Source: Hymenobacter canadensis (GTDB lineage: Bacteria; Bacteroidota; Bacteroidia; Cytophagales; Hymenobacteraceae). Taken from it: DNA of 64,000 nucleotides. Shown one piece after another: positions 35,296 to 44,428 of this stretch. The stretch is from contig NZ_CP114767.1 in the NCBI RefSeq assembly GCF_027359925.1, forward strand, positions 2,852,001 through 2,916,000, written 5' to 3'. The notes beneath the pieces were generated by a model, which saw only the letters and a program-made list of their open reading frames with translations, was not told the DNA's origin and made no database searches. How positions within the stretch are numbered: position 1 is the stretch's first letter; each line of letters opens with the position of its first letter. The position numbers and the translations under genes were made by a program.

Positions 35296-36444
35296 TTACG
35301 CTGATATAGTTACGTCGGCTGCCTTTTGGGCGGCTTCAGCCGGGCGGGTGGGCGGCCCCAGCACCCGCCGCAGCCAGCGGTTGAGCGGCTCTTCCAGCAG
35401 CCAGTACAGCAGAATGGACGTCACATACAGCAGCAGCACGCACAGCGCCTGGCTGCCCACCTTCTCATATAGCAACTGCTGAAACACGCCCATATGGATC
35501 AGGTAGAAGGCGTAGGAGCTTTTGCCCAGCAGCACCAGCGGAGCGCTGCCCAGCAGGCGGCGCAGCCACGTATCTTCCTGCACCAGCCCCCACAGCAGCG
35601 GCCCGATGCCCACCAGCGGCAGCACGATGTTATTAATAAACATGCCGGGCCAGGTCATTACCCCGAACGCATACTCCTCGGGGCCGTGCAGCAGACTCAG
35701 CATCCCTACGCAGGCCAGCATGCCGGATACTCCCACGTAAGTCAGGCCCCGGAACGGTAGCTGCCCGCCGCGCTGCCGCAGCCACCAGGCCAGCGCCACG
35801 CCCGTGAAAAACTCAGCGGCCCGGCCCAGGTACACGAACTGCAGCAGGAAATCGAAGGAATCGAAGAAGCCATGCCAGGGCTGCGGCCGCCCGGCCAGCA
35901 CCAGCGCCACGCCCACCGCCAGCAGCAGCAGTGGCAGCGCCCACAGCCAGTGCGCACTGCGCCGCACCAGCCAGAAAGCCAGCGGCGCCGACACGTAGAA
36001 CATTTCCTCGGTAGTCAAAGACCAGCCCTGCGCAATGCCCGTGTAGAGATACTGCTGAAACAGGCCCCGCAGAAACGTGATGTTGAGCACGTATTGCTCC
36101 AGCAGATTGTCGGCTGTGTCGCGCCCCAGGTAGTAGAACAGAACGAACGTGGCCGTCGTGAGCAGAAAGTACAGCGGGTAGATGCGGGCAAAACGGTTGG
36201 CGAAGTACGCCCGCAGATTCAGCCGCTCCTGGCCCAGATACCGGTAGCCGATCAGAAAGCCGCTCAGCACGAAAAAAATGGTCACGCCGATGTGCAGCTC
36301 GGCCGCCAGCGTGTGCACCGTCCAACCGAATTTCTCTGCCGAAAATGGGTTGAAGTGATGCACAAACACCAGCAGCGCCGCCACGGCCCGCAGCCCCGTC
36401 AGGGCCGGAAAATATTGCTTGGGCGCGGGTAGCGAAGTATTCAT
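35296..36444 (-). CDS. Acyltransferase family 3 membrane protein
   Basis: 382 residues with about ten hydrophobic helices. The N-terminus has ALTGLRAVAALLVFVHHFNP, the conserved histidine helix of the acyltransferase 3 (OafA/NodX) family, and IFFVLSGFLIGYRYLG. Members O-acetylate surface sugars or other envelope molecules using cytoplasmic acyl-CoA. The C-terminal LLYWLLEEPLNRWLRR is the usual family ending. The upstream gene, a PQQ dehydrogenase-like protein, offers no functional hint. The acceptor is unknown. Confidence 0.9.
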   Translation of the reverse strand: MNTSLPAPKQYFPALTGLRAVAALLVFVHHFNPFSAEKFGWTVHTLAAELHIGVTIFFVLSGFLIGYRYLGQERLNLRAYFANRFARIYPLYFLLTTATFVLFYYLGRDTADNLLEQYVLNITFLRGLFQQYLYTGIAQGWSLTTEEMFYVSAPLAFWLVRRSAHWLWALPLLLLAVGVALVLAGRPQPWHGFFDSFDFLLQFVYLGRAAEFFTGVALAWWLRQRGGQLPFRGLTYVGVSGMLACVGMLSLLHGPEEYAFGVMTWPGMFINNIVLPLVGIGPLLWGLVQEDTWLRRLLGSAPLVLLGKSSYAFYLIHMGVFQQLLYEKVGSQALCVLLLYVTSILLYWLLEEPLNRWLRRVLGPPTRPAEAAQKAADVTISA

Positions 36445-36493
36445 TCAGGGAGAATTTGGGCGGAAAGGATAGCGAAAGGAACCGGCAGGGGCG

Positions 36494-37384
36494 CTACCGG
36501 CTCAGCAGAAACCGGAGCGGCACGGCCACCCGCTGCTGCCAGGCGGCTTCGTTGTGGGCGGCCCCGGCGTACTTGCGGGTCAGCCAGCTCCGACGTGGGT
36601 AGCGCGTGGCCCGCAGCAGGCTATCCACGCGCTGCTGATGGGGCTCATACCAGGCATCGAGGGTAGTGGTGCCGTAGTCGAAGTAGAGGCGCGGGCGGAG
36701 CCGGCCGGTGAGGCGGGGCTGCAGGTAGGCCAGCATGGCCGTGGTGAAGTCGGGCGTGCTTTCCTTGAGGCTCAGGGGCCAGTGCGTGGAGAGGCAGGCC
36801 GCACCCCCGAACACCTGCGGGTACTCCAGCGCCGCATACAGCGAAATCAGCCCGCCCATGCTGCTGCCGGCCACAAACGTATCCTGCCGCCGTGGGCTGG
36901 TGTGGTACTGGCTATCGATGCGCGGCTTCAGCTCCTGCACCAGAAATTTCAGGTAGTCGTCGGAGAGCGGCGTGCCGGGGCGCTCCTGGGCCAGCCGGGC
37001 GCGGCGGGCTTCGGGCATGGCGGCGTAGGGCTTGGCCGGGGCGTACTCGCGGAAGCGGCGGTCGGTGTTCCAGACGCCCACCACAATGCAAGCCCGCGCC
37101 TGCTTGGCCCCAATCAGCTGCGTGAGCACGCTGTCTATTTCCCAGGCGGTGCCGCTATAAGAAGTAGCGGGCTCAAACAGGTTCTGGCCGTCGTGCATGT
37201 ACAGCACGGGGTAGCGGCGGCCCTGCTCGTAGCCGGGCGGCAGCCACACGCTCACGCGCCGGGGCTGCACGAACCGGGAAGTTACTTCGCCGAGCTGCTC
37301 CAGCCGGGCCGGCGAACCGGCAGGCTGGGCCATAGAGGAAAACGCCAGCAGCAGCAGCGGCAGCAGTAATAGTCGCAGATTCAT
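36494..37384 (-). CDS. Secreted alpha/beta-hydrolase esterase (esterase D / enterochelin-esterase-like)
   Basis: 296 residues from the ATG at 37384. Signal peptide MNLRLLLLPLLLLAFSSMAQ. SVWLPPGYEQGRRYPVLYMH with DGQNLF is the family start, the nucleophile elbow is FVAGSSMGGLISLYAALEYP (serine in GSSMGG), and the C-terminal histidine is AAHNEAAW. The closest group contains Fes/IroE and esterase D-type carbohydrate esterases. The protein is exported; its substrate cannot be read, and there is no siderophore locus nearby. Confidence 0.87.
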   Translation of the reverse strand: MNLRLLLLPLLLLAFSSMAQPAGSPARLEQLGEVTSRFVQPRRVSVWLPPGYEQGRRYPVLYMHDGQNLFEPATSYSGTAWEIDSVLTQLIGAKQARACIVVGVWNTDRRFREYAPAKPYAAMPEARRARLAQERPGTPLSDDYLKFLVQELKPRIDSQYHTSPRRQDTFVAGSSMGGLISLYAALEYPQVFGGAACLSTHWPLSLKESTPDFTTAMLAYLQPRLTGRLRPRLYFDYGTTTLDAWYEPHQQRVDSLLRATRYPRRSWLTRKYAGAAHNEAAWQQRVAVPLRFLLSR

Positions 37385-37494
37385 GGCGCAAGTATAGGCA
37401 CAAGCCGCGCCCCGATTGCCACAAAACGCCAGGTGGCTGCCCCCGTTGCCGGAAGCAGCCACCTGCGTATCACTTACTGATGGATCTGGCGCGC

Positions 37495-38328
37495 TTAGCC
37501 GCGCGGCATCGAGGTACCGGGGCGGCCGATTGGCTTTACCTCAGGCTTGAACATCTCGTCCACGTTGTCCATGTCGAGGAAGTCGGTGAACGTGTCGCCG
37601 CGCAAACCCAGGCGGATGGTTTCCAGGCTCACGATTTCGTTTGGCGCAATGTTGCCCAGGTTCACGTTGGGGCCCAGCAGCTTGATAAACCACACCTGCT
37701 GCGCTTTCTGCGGGGCTTCCCACAGAATTTTCTCAAACGGAATCTGGGTCAGGATTTCCTCTACCAGGCCCGAGCGCACCTCGCCGGTGCTGCGGAACAA
37801 ACCTACGTTGCCAGCCTCGCGGGCCTCCCCGATTACCTTCACGGCACCGGCTTCCAGCTCCGTTTTCATCTGCGAAATCCACTTGTAGGGCGGAATGATC
37901 TTCTCGGCATCCTTGGAGCCTACTTCGCTCAGCACCTGCACGTCCTGGGCCAGCGTGCGGATGTATTCCAGCTTTTTGTCGTGCACCAAGTCAATCGAGC
38001 CGTCCGATACCTCGGCGTACTCCATGCCATACTCCTCCAGCAGGCGGCGGTAGTCGTCGAACTGGTTGCGGATGATGAAGGCCTCAAACAGCGTGCCCCC
38101 GAAATACACCGGAATACCGGCCTCCTTATAGGCGGCCAGCTTGCGCTTCAGGTTGGGCGTCACGAAGGACGTGGCCCAGCCCAGCTTCACGATGTCGGTG
38201 TAGGGCGCGCCCACTTCCAGAAAGTCTTCTACCTCGCGCACACTCAGGCCTTTGTCCATGACCATGGTAAAGCCTTGCTCGCGGGGTTTGGCAGTGCGCT
38301 CAGGAAGTTGTGAGAGGTGGTAGTTCAT
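37495..38328 (-). CDS. Phosphosulfolactate synthase (ComA family)
   Basis: 277 residues. ComA adds sulfite to phosphoenolpyruvate to give phosphosulfolactate, the first committed step of archaeal coenzyme M synthesis; bacterial homologues exist. The TIM-barrel pattern fits: GFTMVMDKGLSVREVEDFLE, YTDIVKLGWATSFVTP, GIPVYFGGTLFEAF, AEVSDGSIDLVHDKKLEYIR, ILWEAPQKAQQVWFIKLLGP and NVNLGNIAPNEIVSLETIRL. Length is usual. No ComB or ComC genes are nearby, so the downstream fate, perhaps sulfolactate or a sulfonate, is open. Confidence 0.93.
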   Translation of the reverse strand: MNYHLSQLPERTAKPREQGFTMVMDKGLSVREVEDFLEVGAPYTDIVKLGWATSFVTPNLKRKLAAYKEAGIPVYFGGTLFEAFIIRNQFDDYRRLLEEYGMEYAEVSDGSIDLVHDKKLEYIRTLAQDVQVLSEVGSKDAEKIIPPYKWISQMKTELEAGAVKVIGEAREAGNVGLFRSTGEVRSGLVEEILTQIPFEKILWEAPQKAQQVWFIKLLGPNVNLGNIAPNEIVSLETIRLGLRGDTFTDFLDMDNVDEMFKPEVKPIGRPGTSMPRG

Positions 38329-38405
38329 GCTGTAGGGTCTTGGTTAGATTGGGTTTGAGGGCCTGACCAGCAGGCAGCACTCCCGGCCCGATGAAGGCAA
38401 CGGGG

Positions 38406-38413
38406 CAAAAGTA
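38406..38413 (-). promoter_or_regulatory. -7 promoter element of the phosphosulfolactate synthase gene
   Basis: TACTTTTG on the minus strand lies directly downstream of the TPR gene terminator and predicts a leader of about 70 nt. Confidence 0.5.
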
Positions 38414-38430
38414 AGCCCGAATTTTATAAC

Positions 38431-38488
38431 TGAAGGCCCGGGAAGATGGCTCGGTGACAACGCAGCCACCCATCTTCCCGGGCCTTCA
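38431..38488 (-). terminator. 19-bp hairpin after the TPR gene
   Basis: 38431-38449 pairs with 38470-38488 across a 20-nt loop; the minus strand continues into an AT-rich stretch. Confidence 0.75.
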
Positions 38489-38508
38489 ATCCCCGGCGAA
38501 CGGGTTTT

Positions 38509-39912
38509 CTACTTCCGATACTGATCAATCAGGCGGGCCAGGGCCTGCTGCGACTCCAGCTCCGGAAAGTACTCAAACAGCAGCCGGTGCTTGTCGAAAT
38601 CCAGCACCAGCGCGTTTTCCAGCGTTTCGTAGGCTTCGCGGAAACGGCCGGCGGCCAGCTGGTAAGCGCACAGCCGGTAGTGCAGCTCGGCTTCCAGCGG
38701 CTGCACCTCCACGGCATTGCGCATCAGGTCGATGGCCCCCTGGAAATCACCCTGCTCGTAGAGGATAATGCTCCAGCTCAGCCATACATCCTTGCTGTCG
38801 GGGGCCACTTCGGCGGCCTTTTCGTAGGCTTCCAGCGCACTTACCACGTTGCCGACCTGGTATTCGGCGGCCGCCAGGGCCAGCCAGTATTCCACGCTTT
38901 CGGCGTAGATGCCCACGGCTTTCCGGAAGAAGTGCGTGGCTTCCAGGTAGCGCTCCTGCTCGTTCATGATGACGCCGATGCCAAACCAAGCCTCGTCCAT
39001 CTCTGGCTCCAGATCAATGGATTTCTGGTAGAACCGGCGGGCCGCATCCCACTCGCGCAGCTTCTCGTGGCATTCGCCGATGTTGCACAGCGCCTCCGGC
39101 GTGGGCTGGCCTTCCTCGTAGCTCAGCTCAAACTCCGCAATGGCTTCGCGGTAGCGCTCCTGGCTGATGTATACGCTGGCCAGATACGCATGCGCCTCCA
39201 GAAACTTGCCATCCACAAGAATGGCATATTCAAAGGCCGCAACCGCCTTGTCCAGCTGCTCCAGCCGGAAATATGCCTGGCCCAGGTTGTACCAAGCAAT
39301 GGCCGAATATGGGTCGTCGTCGGTGAAGCGCTGGAAAAACGGCAGGTTTTCCTCCAGCCGCTCGCTCACCTCCAGGCAATACAGCAGTTCCTGCACCGCC
39401 ACGTCGTTGTCGGCGTTGATGCGCAGGCTCTTCTTGTAGTACTTGGCGGCACTCTTGAACTTCTGCCAGCTCTGGTAAGCCAGCCCCAGGTTGAAGAAGA
39501 TGTCGTCGCGGTCGGGAGCACGCTCAGCCGCTTGCAGGAAAAAGGCTACGGCCTCCGCAAATTCGCCCTTTTGGGTGGCGATAATGCCGCGCGTTACCGC
39601 CACGTCCGGGTTGTCGGGGTCGAGGTGGGCTACATTCTCAATCTGGCTGCTGGCCTCCAGGTATTCGCCTTTCATGGCCAGCACCTGCGAGCGGTCAATC
39701 AGGAGTTCGGTGCTGAACGGGTATTGGGCAATGGCAGCCTCACAGGCCTGCAAGGCCTTGTCGTACTGCGTGTTGGTGGTGTAATGGTCGATGATGTTCT
39801 CAAAATCAGCCAGGTCGAAAAAGACGGGCTCGTTCTGGGCCACCATCCGCTCGAAACGGCGCACGGTGTCCAGTACTTCATCCCGGTCCTCATAATTTTC
39901 ATTCATTCTCAT
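38509..39912 (-). CDS. Tetratricopeptide repeat protein
   Basis: 467 residues from the ATG at 39912 (ATG 39906 is also possible). At least ten TPR units of about 34 residues run through the chain, for example DDIFFNLGLAYQSWQKFKSA, SAIAWYNLGQAYFRLEQLDK and AWFGIGVIMNEQERYLEATH. There is no signal peptide or membrane helix, so it is probably a cytoplasmic scaffold. An acidic N-terminus (NENYEDRDEVLDTVRRFERM) precedes the repeats. Client proteins are unknown. It is transcribed with no close partner. Confidence 0.9.
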   Translation of the reverse strand: MRMNENYEDRDEVLDTVRRFERMVAQNEPVFFDLADFENIIDHYTTNTQYDKALQACEAAIAQYPFSTELLIDRSQVLAMKGEYLEASSQIENVAHLDPDNPDVAVTRGIIATQKGEFAEAVAFFLQAAERAPDRDDIFFNLGLAYQSWQKFKSAAKYYKKSLRINADNDVAVQELLYCLEVSERLEENLPFFQRFTDDDPYSAIAWYNLGQAYFRLEQLDKAVAAFEYAILVDGKFLEAHAYLASVYISQERYREAIAEFELSYEEGQPTPEALCNIGECHEKLREWDAARRFYQKSIDLEPEMDEAWFGIGVIMNEQERYLEATHFFRKAVGIYAESVEYWLALAAAEYQVGNVVSALEAYEKAAEVAPDSKDVWLSWSIILYEQGDFQGAIDLMRNAVEVQPLEAELHYRLCAYQLAAGRFREAYETLENALVLDFDKHRLLFEYFPELESQQALARLIDQYRK

Positions 39913-40085
39913 GCAGCTACAATCAAGTGCCGGTTACCCGTCAAAACGGCAGTCCCAACGGGCTTTCTTCCAACCAAAACCCTTTAAATGCGGGCTATGG
40001 CCTAATATACAACAACCGCACCGGAGCCAAGCAGGTTCGGTAGGCGACACACAGCGCAAAAAATAGTCCGGCGCTACGGTAGGCA

Positions 40086-41111
40086 CTAGTTCCCGGCGGC
40101 TGGCTCCCGGGCCTGTTGCTGGCGGGTTTGCAGCTCGGCGCAGCACCACGCTATAGTTTCCTGCAGCGGCCTCAGGGCCAGGCCCGTGGCGCGCTGCACT
40201 TTTTCTGCGCGATACAAGAGGGGGCGGCGGCCAGCCCGGGCAGTATCTTTGGTGATGAGCGGCCGGGCACCGGTAAGCAGGGACCGAAGGTGCTCCAGCC
40301 GCCAGATGCCCTCCGCCGCCCAGTCGGGCACGGCTACGGTGGGCGGGCGGCGCCCAAAGCAGGCAGCGGCGCGGGCCAGAAACTCCTGCAGCGGCAGGCT
40401 GCCGGCGCTCAGCACGTAGCGCTCCGCCGTCAGTTGGGTATCGAGCGTGAGGTAGAGCATACTGGCCACTACGTCGCGCACATCCACAAAATTCACGCTG
40501 CCCGGCGTGTAGAACCGGTGCTGCTGCCAGGCGTACCGAAACAGCCGCGTGCTGCTCCGCTTCCAGTCAGCCGGCCCCAATATCACGGACGGACACACGA
40601 TTACGGCCAGCAGGCCTTCCGCTACGCCACGCCACACTTCCAGCTCCGCCAGATATTTAGACGTAGCATACGCTCCGTGCTCAGCGCCCAGGTCCCATTT
40701 GGTATTTTCATCAAGCACCTGGGGCTGGCTGCCGGGCAGCACGCTCGTTTCCGTCGCGCCGCCGCCCAGCGCCGCCACCGACGACACTTGGCAGAGCCGC
40801 ACCCCCGGTTGGCGCAGGCAGGCATCTACCACGGCGGCCGTGCCTTCCACGTTCACCTGGAGCAGCGCCTCTTCGTCCTGCGGGGCATACGATACCAAAC
40901 CGGCGCAGTGAAATACGTGCGTTACGCCTTCCAGCGCAGTGTTCAGCAACGTGGTGTCCCGCAAGTCCCCTTCCACCCATTCCACAGATTCGGTGCCCGC
41001 TATTTCGGGCACTTGCTGCCGATATAGGGCCCGCACCCGCACGCCGCGGGCCACCAGCGCCGGAATCAGAAAACTTCCCACAAGGCCGCTGCCGCCGGTC
41101 ACGAAAATCAT
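40086..41111 (-). CDS. NAD-dependent epimerase/dehydratase family protein
   Basis: 341 residues from the ATG at 41111. Extended SDR: MIFVTGGSGLVGSFLIPALV (TGGxGxxG cofactor loop), VEWVEGDLRD, FHCAGLVSY, and catalytic YxxxK as YATSKYLAE near residue 150. The sugar- or other-substrate domain at the C-terminus ends with a short charged tail. It is the last gene of the EPS group, 16 bp after the YwqE-type phosphatase gene. It may modify a sugar nucleotide, or be a dihydroflavonol-4-reductase-like enzyme; the substrate is undetermined. Confidence 0.87.
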   Translation of the reverse strand: MIFVTGGSGLVGSFLIPALVARGVRVRALYRQQVPEIAGTESVEWVEGDLRDTTLLNTALEGVTHVFHCAGLVSYAPQDEEALLQVNVEGTAAVVDACLRQPGVRLCQVSSVAALGGGATETSVLPGSQPQVLDENTKWDLGAEHGAYATSKYLAELEVWRGVAEGLLAVIVCPSVILGPADWKRSSTRLFRYAWQQHRFYTPGSVNFVDVRDVVASMLYLTLDTQLTAERYVLSAGSLPLQEFLARAAACFGRRPPTVAVPDWAAEGIWRLEHLRSLLTGARPLITKDTARAGRRPLLYRAEKVQRATGLALRPLQETIAWCCAELQTRQQQAREPAAGN

Positions 41112-41127
41112 GGAGTTCTTCAATCCG

Positions 41128-41898
41128 TTACAGCGTATTGTTGAGCAGTGGCAGCGCCAGTAGTTTGCGCATATATTCGGTCGGCAGCACCTTCTCGCGC
41201 AGCGTAGCCGTGTGCTTGAGGTTGTGCGCGTCGGTGCCTACCATGTCAACCAGCCCAGCATCAATGAGCTTTTCGGCCACCCGCTTAGCACCCGCCGAAT
41301 AGTAGCCGGCCAGCGAGTTCAGGTTTACCTGCAGCAAAGCGCCGGTTTCGCGCACCTTCACCAAATCGTCGAACCGCCCATAAAAATATGTATACCGCTC
41401 CGGGTGGGCTATCACGGGCTGGTAGTTATGGCTTTGCAACTGAAAAATGGTTTCAGCAAAGTTAAGCGGCTCGTTGATGTAGCTGGTTTCTACCAGTATG
41501 TAGCGCTTGTCGCCACCAAAAGTCAACATTTCGTCACCACGCTCCAGCCGGGGCCCAAACCACTCATCGAGGTAATACTCGGCCGCACACTCCAGTTCTA
41601 CGTCTCCCAACCCGGCCGTACTCGCGGCCTGCCGCAGCGCCCGTAGTGCTCCTCGGATACCTTCGGGCGTGTTCTTGTAGAAGTCGCCCATGATATGGGG
41701 CGTCATGATAAGCTTGCGGTACCCAAGGGCCCTCAACTCCCGCAGCAGCTCCAGCGACTGATCCAGATTCTCGGCGCCATCGTCGAGGCCAGGGAGCAAG
41801 TGGGAGTGCATATCGGCACCTAAATCCGTAAGCCCGTCGGCCGCCAGTGCCGGCAAAGTTGCCGCACGGCCAAAGAGCTTCTGAAAAAAGGACGCCAT
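41128..41898 (-). CDS. PHP-domain tyrosine-protein phosphatase, CpsB/YwqE family
   Basis: 256 residues. The PHP metal sites are visible: GADMHSHLLPGLDDGAENLD (first HxH), LIMTPHIMGDFYKN, PVIAHPERYTYFYG and DMVGTDAHNLKHTATL. YwqE/CpsB enzymes dephosphorylate the tyrosine-rich tail of Wzc-type kinases and so control capsule length. That fits its place directly behind the Wzc gene (15 bp). The N-terminus MASFFQKLFGRAA is amphipathic and may touch the membrane. Confidence 0.95.
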   Translation of the reverse strand: MASFFQKLFGRAATLPALAADGLTDLGADMHSHLLPGLDDGAENLDQSLELLRELRALGYRKLIMTPHIMGDFYKNTPEGIRGALRALRQAASTAGLGDVELECAAEYYLDEWFGPRLERGDEMLTFGGDKRYILVETSYINEPLNFAETIFQLQSHNYQPVIAHPERYTYFYGRFDDLVKVRETGALLQVNLNSLAGYYSAGAKRVAEKLIDAGLVDMVGTDAHNLKHTATLREKVLPTEYMRKLLALPLLNNTL

Positions 41899-41913
41899 AC
41901 CCGCTATCCGGAT

Positions 41914-44382
41914 TTAAGAAAAACGCTTACGCAGACGCGCCAGCTTGCCGTCAGCCGGCTTGGTTTCTTCGTAGTACCCTTGGCCGTAACCGTAGCCGTA
42001 GCCATAGCCGTAACCATAGCCATACAGGCCGCTAGCTGTGGCGTCATTGAGAATGACGCTCAACCGGGTAAAATTATTCGCCCGGGCCAGCTTATTGATA
42101 TTTTTCAGGAAGGCCTTCTTAGAATAGTTAGCCCGGACGATATAAATCGGAATATCGGCCTTACGCATAATCAGAATACCGTCCGTCACCAACCCCACCG
42201 GTGGCGTATCAATGAGAATGACATCATATATCTGGTGTAAGTCAGCCAGCAACTCGTCGAACTTAGCGCTCAGAATCAGCTCCGAAGGGTTAGGAGGCGT
42301 TGGGCCAGCCGAAATGAAATCCAGCGTCGGAATAGAAGTATGCTGGATACATTCTTCTATCGAATGCTTATCGATGAGAATGGTGCTGACCCCCTTCACG
42401 TTTTCTGCGCCAAACGCCAGGTTCACCTTGGGCTTGCGCATGTCCAGATCCAGAATCACCACCCGCTGCTCAGACAGCGCTATAATTCCCCCCAGATTTA
42501 CAGAAACAAAGGTTTTGCCTTCCCCGGAGATAGTAGAAGTAACCGAAATCAGCCGCTTTTTCTTCGCGGAACTGATAAAATCCAGATTCGTCCGAATAGA
42601 GCGAATGGACTCAGAAATAGCTGACTTAGGATTCTTATCCACCACCAGCTTCGACACGCTCATTTTCTCTTTATCGTACGTCGGAATAACTCCCAACACG
42701 GATGAGTTAGTAACCCGCTCCAACTCGCGCACATTCGTCACCGTGTTGTGCATGAAATAACGCGTCGCCATCAGCGCTAATCCTAAAACAATACCACTTG
42801 CTAGGCCAATGGCATATACCATTAGCTTGATAGGAGAAATAGGTGCCCCAGGCATACTGGCGGGCGACAAAATTTGAAAGTCAGGTGTAGTACCGGCTTT
42901 TGAAATATTGAACTCTACTTTCTTATCCATCAGCATTAAGTATGATTTCTCATACAGCTCCAGTGGACGATTCAGGCGGGCAAGTTCAGTAGCCTTTTGC
43001 GGCAGCGTCTGCAGTTCAGAATTGAACAGGTTACCCTGCCGGTCTAAGGCGGCCAGTTCACTTTTAAGCAGGTCCTGGCTCTGACGCAAAGTGCGGCGCA
43101 GATTGCCTTTCACGTAGTCGAGGGCTTCCCGCTGCTGCTGTACAGCTTCAGTAGTTTCCTTGTAGGAGCGTGAAAGGCGGCGCAGGTTCCACTGCAAATC
43201 GTTTAGCTCGGCCAATTGCTGCGAAAGCTGGCTGTTTTCCAACGTAACTAGCGCCGGAATGCTCTCCTCAACGGTTAGGCCCTCCCGGGAGGTTATTGTC
43301 CCACGTTCCGCTAGCGCCGCAACCTCATTGAGCAGACGGATTTTTTCCGACAGTTTCAGCCGCTCTTCCTGCTGCTTTTCCAGGCGACCTGTAATTTCTC
43401 CTATGGTACCCCGGACATCATATGTTTTATTCCTACGGGCAAAATCCTGAAGATTTTCTTCTGCCTGCGCTAGGCTTTGCCGATTTTCCGAGAGTTGCTG
43501 GTCTAAGAATTTGAGTGTTTGGGCAGTGGCTGTCTGTTTCTGCGCAATCTTCTCCTGCAAATACACCGTGTCAATTTTATTGACAATAGCCCGGGCCTTG
43601 GAAGGGTTGAAATCCAGAAAAGAAATCTGGATGGTATTGGCATCCGGATTCACAATTTCGACCAGTAGATTCTTATCTAAATAAGCATTGATGGCTCCTT
43701 CATCATTAATGGTAAAATAGTAATTCCGCTCCAGTTCTGTTGCAGCTATACTGCCATTAGGCAAGATGCTCAATATCATTCCATCCAGATTCACCGGTTG
43801 GTTCAAAGAATAATCACCCCCTTGCTCCTGGCCGGCCTTCTGGTATGAAATATGAACCTGTTGCGGCCCCGTAAAGCGCAGATTGAATTTGGTATTATAT
43901 ATGATATTACCTCCGTATTGAACCCGGAATGGTGATGCACCATACAGTTCATTTTCCAGAACGGTCCCCTCAGCGTAGTAGTTGACATCTAGGTCCAGAG
44001 AGTCGCGTAAACGGCGGTAGATAATATTGGATTTAATCAGCTCTACCTCACCTGACAGCTTATTCAGACTTTGTCGCCCTTCGGCTTCCTTCATGGCACC
44101 ACCCAAACCTAGGGCACCTGCTTCCGTCTTCTCATCAATTTTCAACAGGGAGGAGGATTTATAAACCGGCTTCGTGTAGCGCAGAAATAGCCAAGACCCG
44201 GTTAGGCCGAGTCCAATAAGTAGTAATAGCCATAATAGACTGCGACGCACTACCATCAATAGTGTGTCAAAATCTAATCCACCACCTTCGTCTGCAGGCT
44301 CTGACTCTACAGACAAGGCGCTTACTCCGCCTGTAGCGTTTCGGATCAGATTCTCCAGTTCAGCATTTTCGTTAACGGCCAT
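41914..44382 (-). CDS. Polysaccharide co-polymerase with tyrosine autokinase domain (Wzc-type)
   Basis: 822 residues. N-terminal membrane helix (LLWLLLLIGLGLTGSWLFLR) and Wzz/GNVR periplasmic domain with long coiled coils to about residue 500; second helix LMVYAIGLASGIVLGLALMA. The kinase has TSTISGEGKTFVSVNLGG (Walker A), VVILDLDMRKPK (Walker A') and DVILIDTPPVGLVTDG (Walker B). The tail ends in seven YG units plus QGYY before the basic end, nine tyrosines for autophosphorylation. It controls EPS chain length and export with Wza. GC content is visibly lower than in neighbouring genes, most clearly in the N-terminal half. Confidence 0.94.
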   Translation of the reverse strand: MAVNENAELENLIRNATGGVSALSVESEPADEGGGLDFDTLLMVVRRSLLWLLLLIGLGLTGSWLFLRYTKPVYKSSSLLKIDEKTEAGALGLGGAMKEAEGRQSLNKLSGEVELIKSNIIYRRLRDSLDLDVNYYAEGTVLENELYGASPFRVQYGGNIIYNTKFNLRFTGPQQVHISYQKAGQEQGGDYSLNQPVNLDGMILSILPNGSIAATELERNYYFTINDEGAINAYLDKNLLVEIVNPDANTIQISFLDFNPSKARAIVNKIDTVYLQEKIAQKQTATAQTLKFLDQQLSENRQSLAQAEENLQDFARRNKTYDVRGTIGEITGRLEKQQEERLKLSEKIRLLNEVAALAERGTITSREGLTVEESIPALVTLENSQLSQQLAELNDLQWNLRRLSRSYKETTEAVQQQREALDYVKGNLRRTLRQSQDLLKSELAALDRQGNLFNSELQTLPQKATELARLNRPLELYEKSYLMLMDKKVEFNISKAGTTPDFQILSPASMPGAPISPIKLMVYAIGLASGIVLGLALMATRYFMHNTVTNVRELERVTNSSVLGVIPTYDKEKMSVSKLVVDKNPKSAISESIRSIRTNLDFISSAKKKRLISVTSTISGEGKTFVSVNLGGIIALSEQRVVILDLDMRKPKVNLAFGAENVKGVSTILIDKHSIEECIQHTSIPTLDFISAGPTPPNPSELILSAKFDELLADLHQIYDVILIDTPPVGLVTDGILIMRKADIPIYIVRANYSKKAFLKNINKLARANNFTRLSVILNDATASGLYGYGYGYGYGYGYGQGYYEETKPADGKLARLRKRFS

Positions 44383-44428
44383 TTATGGGAGTCAGAAGTT
44401 CGGTAGTTAAGAGCCTTTTGGCATTGTA

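Noticed and set aside
36494..37384. The esterase as part of a siderophore system.
   Set aside because: The fold resembles enterochelin esterases, but no siderophore synthesis or transport genes are in the neighbourhood.
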